Assembly (NCBI GenBank): GCA_008690995.1
Contig: VRMN01000037.1
Span: 1-28,441 of the forward strand
Direction: 5' to 3'
Source of the DNA: Porphyridium purpureum
Taxonomy: Eukaryota > Rhodophyta > Bangiophyceae > Porphyridiales > Porphyridiaceae
Length of the DNA: 28,441 nucleotides
A model generated the notes under the pieces. That model was not told the DNA's origin and ran no database searches. It saw only the letters and a program-made list of their open reading frames with translations. Position 1 is the first letter of the stretch; each line of letters opens with the position of its first letter. This document shows, one piece after another, positions 26,961 to 28,441 of the stretch. Both the position numbers and the translations under genes were made by a program.

Positions 26961-28441
26961 TTACTCTAGGGTTACTCTGAATCGAGTTTATTTTTAGAAT
27001 TTAAACAATTCAGTGAATTGGCGACTCAGCCGGATCGGAGCTGAATTTGGATCAGCTCAGGAGCTGAATTGGAGGGCGCCGACCTCGTGAATTGGGGGTG
27101 CTCGGTTCGGATGAGCTGAGCGCCCGCGTCACGTGGGGGAGCCAGCGCAGGCCGCTCGCCGTCAGGGCCGAGTGTCCGGCCGGGTACCGCAGGAGGATAC
27201 CATGTGCGGCGGCGCGGTACACCGCTAGGGACACGGCCCGCGAGAGGACGGTCAGCGCCCAAGCGGGGCGGGACCTGGCGCACGCGGGCAAAGTCACGCG
27301 CGAGCCCGGAAAGAAGCGCACGTGCGGGCACATCCACGTTGCTGTACGTGGTGACGATGAAGGCCACCATGTTGGCGGCGTGGCCCGAGGATCCGACTGG
27401 CGACGCAGCGCGGGCGGCAGCAAAGGAGCCGCGCTTGCGGGAACGAGCAGCGGCAACCCCGTCGGGCGCGACCACGGCAACGTCGACGACATTGTTGTCG
27501 AAGGAAAAGTCGCCGGGTCGTGCGCTCGTTATGCCGGGCACGTCCTCGAGGCGCACCTCGCGGCGGACCGTGTGTCCCGCTGAGGTCGCAAAGCGGACGA
27601 GCACGTCAATGACCGCGGCATGGCGGCCGTACCGGGTCGGCCCCAGTGCGCAGTTTTGTGCATGGTGACCGAGCGCGTCCAGGAGTGCATCGCACGTGGC
27701 CGTTGTCCCGCGGACAATGGCCGGGCAGCGGAGGCCCGCAGAGCTCGCCACGCCAGCTACAGGCAGGCCCAGGAAGTGGCGCACTGCGGTGAACCAGGTG
27801 TCGCGGCCCAGGGCGGGTGACCACGGGATGCCACCGAGCACTGTGCCGGACGGCATGCCCAGCCAAGCCGCTGCATGCGGCGACGACAGGCTCTGGCGGC
27901 GGAAGCGTTCAGACGGCGTGGAGCCAGGCGCCGAGACCCAGTCTTTCTTCAGCAGTGAATAAAAGCGACTGAGGCCTCGGGCCTGGGAATCCAGCAGGTC
28001 TTCGACTTCGGCGTCCGGGACGCCCGGCACCTGTTGCAGCCACGCCTCCTCGAGGTCGTGGAACTGTCGCCACCTGGCCAGGTGCGACGGACGAGCGCGG
28101 CGGCGGCAGAGACTCCGCGGTTGCCGCGACAGAGGCGCCATCGGAGGCACGGCTTCCCGCTGAGCGCGTAGCACCTCACCCTCGTCCAGTGTGCGAGCAG
28201 CAGCGCGGCTGCCGGCAACGAAGCCTGGCAGGCTCATGTCGCGCAGGCTGGTCAGGCCCAGGCCGCCACACCGCAGCGGCAGGCGCCATTCTGCGCGCCA
28301 GGAGCCATCTGCGTTCTGGCCGTCGGCTGCCGTTACGCCGAGCGTACGCGCCACAATGTGCCGCCACGCGTCATCAAACGCGGCGAACCGGTCCAGCACC
28401 GCCTCTGGCGGGAGCGTGCGGGCCAGATGCACGACTCGCGC
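26961..28441 (-). mobile_element. LINE with restriction-like endonuclease, 3' part (runs off window)
   Basis: 3' end of a non-LTR retrotransposon on the minus strand: coding sequence, a 65-bp 3' UTR with AATAAA at 26987-26992, and a tail reading AGAGTAACCCTAGAGTAAC (an 11-bp unit repeated about 1.7 times) instead of poly(A). It lies head to tail with the older truncated copy, with only about 2 bp between them. The 5' part lies beyond the window. Confidence 0.85.
27026..28441 (-). CDS. LINE ORF2 C-terminal part: end of reverse transcriptase and restriction-like endonuclease
   Basis: An open frame of about 471 codons enters from the window edge (no start here; GTG at 28432 is only an internal Val) and ends in TGA at 27026-27028. 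Counting that Val as residue 1, LPLRCGGLGLTSL (51-63) is the conserved segment after the reverse transcriptase palm in this LINE group. A Cys/His cluster C236, C247, H256/H257, C261 with the following RYGRH is typical of restriction-like endonuclease LINEs. RPGD (305-308) followed by VVDVAV with D317 fits the RPD...D nuclease centre. The nuclease nicks the genomic target and the reverse transcriptase primes from it. The frame seen is uninterrupted, so this copy may be fairly young. Reverse transcriptase catalytic motifs are outside the window. Confidence 0.85.
   Translation of the reverse strand, partial: ARVVHLARTLPPEAVLDRFAAFDDAWRHIVARTLGVTAADGQNADGSWRAEWRLPLRCGGLGLTSLRDMSLPGFVAGSRAAARTLDEGEVLRAQREAVPPMAPLSRQPRSLCRRRARPSHLARWRQFHDLEEAWLQQVPGVPDAEVEDLLDSQARGLSRFYSLLKKDWVSAPGSTPSERFRRQSLSSPHAAAWLGMPSGTVLGGIPWSPALGRDTWFTAVRHFLGLPVAGVASSAGLRCPAIVRGTTATCDALLDALGHHAQNCALGPTRYGRHAAVIDVLVRFATSAGHTVRREVRLEDVPGITSARPGDFSFDNNVVDVAVVAPDGVAAARSRKRGSFAAARAASPVGSSGHAANMVAFIVTTYSNVDVPARALLSGLARDFARVRQVPPRLGADRPLAGRVPSGVPRRRTWYPPAVPGRTLGPDGERPALAPPRDAGAQLIRTEHPQFTRSAPSNSAPELIQIQLRSG

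Overview
The window looks like a nuclear, repeat-rich eukaryotic region, probably intergenic or subtelomeric. The evidence is a Ty1/copia LTR retrotransposon, the 3' part of a LINE with a restriction-like endonuclease, a long intronless SF2 helicase gene of the kind known beside fungal telomeres, many minisatellites, and no bacterial operon structure. The lineage cannot be fixed from sequence alone. A compact, GC-rich, intron-poor alga, protist or fungus would all fit; a unicellular red alga is only a guess. No RNA genes and no CRISPR array were seen.

Layout. (1) 1-1164: a 20-bp tandem repeat, then an AT-rich to GC-rich module (M1) and a GC-rich imperfect repeat. (2) 1165-15671: unit 1 of a large tandem duplication. 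It holds a 92-bp repeat, a 22-bp minisatellite, module M2, a 24-bp minisatellite, a decayed Sel1-like fragment, further minisatellites, a second 92-bp repeat and module M3. M3 is interrupted by a 6.0-kb copia element (3481-9486). A ~3-kb stretch without a convincing gene follows, then the C-terminal 895 codons of a RecQ-like helicase on the minus strand. (3) 15672-24173: unit 2, the same ~8.5 kb without the copia element. (4) 24174-25740: the remaining N-terminal part of the helicase, so that the unit 2 copy is complete (1,416 aa from the first ATG). (5) 25741-26680: no gene; small repeats only. (6) 26681-28441: two head-to-tail LINE 3' ends, the second open at the window edge.

How it fits together. 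The ancestral locus was probably one copy of the flanking repeats plus one full helicase gene. A tandem duplication joined helicase codon 522 (a native ATG) to the 92-bp repeat, leaving one full and one N-terminally shortened helicase about 5.8 kb apart. The copia element then entered the left unit only; the right unit preserves the empty site. The helicase joins N-terminal zinc-finger-like motifs, a region resembling a tyrosine recombinase, a RecQ-type motor and a C-terminal Cys-rich domain. This makes it the most interesting protein here. Six conserved G-rich 12-15-mers in diverged ~80-110-bp units just downstream of it are candidate binding sites.
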